DNA of 64,000 bases from Rathayibacter sp. SW19 (GTDB lineage: Bacteria > Actinomycetota > Actinomycetes > Actinomycetales > Microbacteriaceae): assembly GCF_030866825.1 (NCBI RefSeq), contig NZ_CP133020.1:620001-684000 (forward strand), in the 5' to 3' direction. Numbering within the stretch: the stretch's first letter is position 1; every line of letters begins with the position of its first letter. The notes under the pieces are model-generated. The model was not told where the DNA came from, searched no databases, and was given only the letters and a program-made list of their open reading frames with translations. The position numbers and the translations under genes were made by a program. Of the stretch, positions 61,830 through 64,000 are shown in pieces.

Positions 61830-62635
61830 CAACCTTGGAATTCCGCGACGTCGTCAAAAAGTATCGCGTGCGCGGTCGCAGTGCCGCCCACGAACTGCTC
61901 GCCGTGAACCACGTCGACTTCATTCTCGAGTCCGGCAAGACGATCGCGCTCGTCGGGCAGTCCGGAAGCGGCAAGTCCACGATTGCGAAGCTGCTGCTGC
62001 AACTGGAGCATCCGACCTCAGGGGAGATTCTGCTCGACGGTAAACCGATCGCGCGCCACGGCCGCGGCGCGCGGGACTATCGCCACGAAGTGCAGATGGT
62101 GTTCCAAGACCCATTCGCCTCTCTCAACCCCTACCACTCGGTCGCACATCACCTGTCGCGGCCGCTCAAGCTGCACAAGCGAGCCACGACGCACAACGAG
62201 GTCGATGACGCCGTGAACCGGCTGCTCGAACGCGTGCGGCTCACTCCACCACAGGAATACGCCACGAAACATCCGCATGAACTCTCCGGCGGCCAGCGCC
62301 AGCGCATCGCGATCGCCCGCGCGCTCGCACCGGAACCCAGCATGTTGATCGCAGACGAACCGGTGTCGATGCTTGACGTGTCGATCCGGCTGGGGGTGCT
62401 CAATCTGCTCGCAGGGCTGCAACGCGAGGAGAACCTGGGGGTGTTGTATATCACGCACGACCTGGCGACCGCGCGACACTTCTCCGACGAAATCCTCGTG
62501 ATGTATCGGGGCGAGATCGTCGAGCGCGGACCGGCGGACGACGTGATCCTCAACCCGCAGCACCCGTACACGAAGCTGCTCGCGGCGGCTGCCCCGAACC
62601 CGGAGTTGCGTCTGAAACAGCTTGAGGCAAACTGA
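61826..62635 (+). CDS. ABC transporter ATPase, DppF-like
   Basis: A 269-residue ATPase: Walker A GQSGSGKST, Q-loop VFQDPFASLNPYHSV, signature LSGGQRQRIAIARALAPEP, Walker B LIADEPVSMLDVS, H-loop ITHDLATA, and NPQHPYTKLLAAA at the end. It overlaps the DppD-like gene by 4 bases and forms the ATPase heterodimer with it. The 84 bases to the GH2 gene contain a small direct repeat (GCAAGTA twice). Confidence 0.95.
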   Translation: MTTLEFRDVVKKYRVRGRSAAHELLAVNHVDFILESGKTIALVGQSGSGKSTIAKLLLQLEHPTSGEILLDGKPIARHGRGARDYRHEVQMVFQDPFASLNPYHSVAHHLSRPLKLHKRATTHNEVDDAVNRLLERVRLTPPQEYATKHPHELSGGQRQRIAIARALAPEPSMLIADEPVSMLDVSIRLGVLNLLAGLQREENLGVLYITHDLATARHFSDEILVMYRGEIVERGPADDVILNPQHPYTKLLAAAAPNPELRLKQLEAN

Positions 62636-62719
62636 TTTATCCGCGCTGAGCGGCAAGCGCCGCCAGTACCACCCCGCCATCGCGGGACCCACAGCAAGTA
62701 GCAAGTAGAGAGCACCAGC

Positions 62720-64000
62720 ATGACCTTCATCCCGACGACGTTCACCGCGCTCGCAGAGAACTGGACGGTGACGGCCGGCGCCGGCCCGGTGCCGGCAGGA
62801 TTCCCGGTCGGCGCGGTGCCGGCCACGGTGCCCGGCGTGATACACACCGACCTGTTGCGCGCTGGCCTCATTGACCCGCCGTTCGATGGCGATGCCGAGG
62901 CGGCCCAGCAGTGGATCGGAAGTACGGAGTGGCATTATGAGTGCTCGTTCTCCTGGGTGGATGACGGCCACACCCGGCATGACCTGGTTGCGTTCGGACT
63001 CGACACCGTCGCGACGATCGAGCTCAACGGGCACCTGCTCGGTCACACGCAGAATCAACACCGCAGCTATCGATTCGACATTCGGCAGGCGCTGCGTGAA
63101 GGCGAGAATCATCTGACTGTCACCTTCGCTGCGCCCGTCGTCGAAGTCGAGTCGCGGGACGGGAACCATGGCGCATGGCCGCACGTGAATCATCACCCTT
63201 ACAACCAACTACGCAAGTCCGCAGCCAACTTCGGCTGGGACTGGGGTATCGATGTCGCCACCAGCGGAATCTGGCAGCCGATCGGCATCGACTCATGGAG
63301 CAATGCTCGGATCGCGGCCGTGCGTCCACTCATCGACCTTGACGGCACGACAGGGGTGCTGACTGCGCACGTGACGATCGAACGTGACGACGCGGCGTCA
63401 TCCGATGACACGCCCGTCGACATCGACCTGCACGTTACGGTCGGCGATAAGCATGTGACTGCGTTGGTTCCGCCGCGGGCTTCCGAAATGTGCGTCGTCG
63501 TGCGGGTGCCTGACGCGCAACTATGGTGGCCGATCGGGCACGGCGAGCAGCCGCTTTACAACATCGCGGCCGTGCTGAGTGCGCAGAACAGCGACGGCAT
63601 CGCGCGCTGGCACGGCCGAGTCGGATTCCGCACGGTCGCGCTCGACACGTCGGCCGACGAGGGCGGCAATCGGTTTGTCGTCCGAGTGAACGGTGAGACC
63701 ATTCTGATCAGAGGTGTCAACTGGATTCCCGACCACGCCTTCGTTACCGAGATCGATCGGGCCCGCTATGAAGCCCGGTTCGCGGATGCCGTGGATGCGA
63801 ACGTGAACCTGCTTCGTGTCTGGGGCGGTGGTATTTACGAGAGCGATGACTTCTACGAACTCGCAGACGAACGCGGACTGCTCGTTTGGCAGGATTTCTT
63901 ATTCGCCTGTGCAGGCTACTCGGAGGAGAGCTGGTTAGCGGATGAGGTGGAAGCGGAGGCTCGAGAGCAGATCGCGCGACTTTCTGCGCACCCGTCGCTC
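62720..64000 (+). CDS. Glycoside hydrolase family 2, beta-mannosidase-like (partial)
   Basis: The first 427 codons are visible; the right edge cuts the gene before the acid/base and nucleophile residues. There is no signal peptide, so it is cytoplasmic. The N-terminal sugar-binding domain has PATVPGVIHTDLLRAGLIDP, EWHYECSF and FGLDTVATIELNG. NFGWDWGI near residue 171 is a hallmark of GH2 beta-mannosidases. RGVNWIPDHAFV and LRVWGGGIYESDDFYELADE open the TIM barrel. With the upstream importer, hydrolysis of imported beta-mannosides is the likely role. Confidence 0.92.
   Translation, partial: MTFIPTTFTALAENWTVTAGAGPVPAGFPVGAVPATVPGVIHTDLLRAGLIDPPFDGDAEAAQQWIGSTEWHYECSFSWVDDGHTRHDLVAFGLDTVATIELNGHLLGHTQNQHRSYRFDIRQALREGENHLTVTFAAPVVEVESRDGNHGAWPHVNHHPYNQLRKSAANFGWDWGIDVATSGIWQPIGIDSWSNARIAAVRPLIDLDGTTGVLTAHVTIERDDAASSDDTPVDIDLHVTVGDKHVTALVPPRASEMCVVVRVPDAQLWWPIGHGEQPLYNIAAVLSAQNSDGIARWHGRVGFRTVALDTSADEGGNRFVVRVNGETILIRGVNWIPDHAFVTEIDRARYEARFADAVDANVNLLRVWGGGIYESDDFYELADERGLLVWQDFLFACAGYSEESWLADEVEAEAREQIARLSAHPSL

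Overview
The window looks like a chromosome segment from a high-GC actinobacterium, most likely a member of the Microbacteriaceae. The grounds are the GC-rich codon use, frequent GTG and TTG starts, and the conserved run tilS-hpt-ftsH-folE-folP-folB-folK-DUF3180-PH-PH-DUF2520-panC-lysS. Palindromic repeats built on GGTCGAGTAGCGAG / CTCGATACGC are also common in that family. The family assignment is an inference from these features; no database search was possible.

Layout. 1-11042: a MoxR/chelatase-type ATPase (cut by the left edge), a tandem array of palindromic repeats, an isoprenylcysteine methyltransferase-like protein, a serine hydrolase, a PIN-toxin remnant, gap, a DGPF/YciI protein next to an ECF42-like sigma factor, a GlxA-type regulator, an Abi_2 (AbiF-like) HEPN gene with an in-frame amber codon and a candidate small structured RNA in front of it, an MFS transporter and a DUF4234 protein. 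11043-23079: a defence island with a DUF2130 protein and a type I restriction-modification locus (HTH/methylase-like protein, hsdM, hsdS, hsdR). Nested between hsdS and hsdR are a HigB-HigA-SecB-like toxin-antitoxin-chaperone candidate, two tiny coupled ORFs and a Fic protein. 23136-28490: a tightly coupled operon for uptake and breakdown of a nucleobase-like or cyclic amidine compound (NCS1 permease, PuuE-like deacetylase, ureohydrolase, cytosine deaminase) with a divergent HTH-cupin regulator.

28526-36508: a seven-gene redox operon (zinc alcohol dehydrogenase, carboxymuconolactone decarboxylase-like protein, DUF2255, three aldo/keto reductases, cupin) with a divergent MmyB-type regulator, then an SDR/TetR divergent pair around a perfect 12-4-12 operator. 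36883-37317: a tRNA-Glu/Asp/Phe cluster on the minus strand with a recognisable promoter and terminator. 37471-40024: two secreted coiled-coil cell-wall hydrolases (M23 and NlpC/P60) that are domain-shuffled paralogues. 40204-53529: housekeeping genes for pyrophosphatase, tRNA lysidine synthesis, purine salvage, FtsH, folate, pantothenate and lysyl-tRNA synthetase. 53646-64000: a DUF559 nuclease-like protein, a CtaG-type membrane protein, and a ROK-regulated oligosaccharide locus (solute-binding protein, two permeases, two ATPases, and a GH2 beta-mannosidase-like enzyme cut by the right edge).

The most notable items are: the AbiF-like gene with its RNA and single nonsense codon (AbiF-type proteins have been proposed as relatives of the ancestors of Cas13); the TAC-like module and Fic gene embedded in the type I R-M operon; and palindromic repeats that have entered coding sequences in frame (serine hydrolase, hsdM, tilS).
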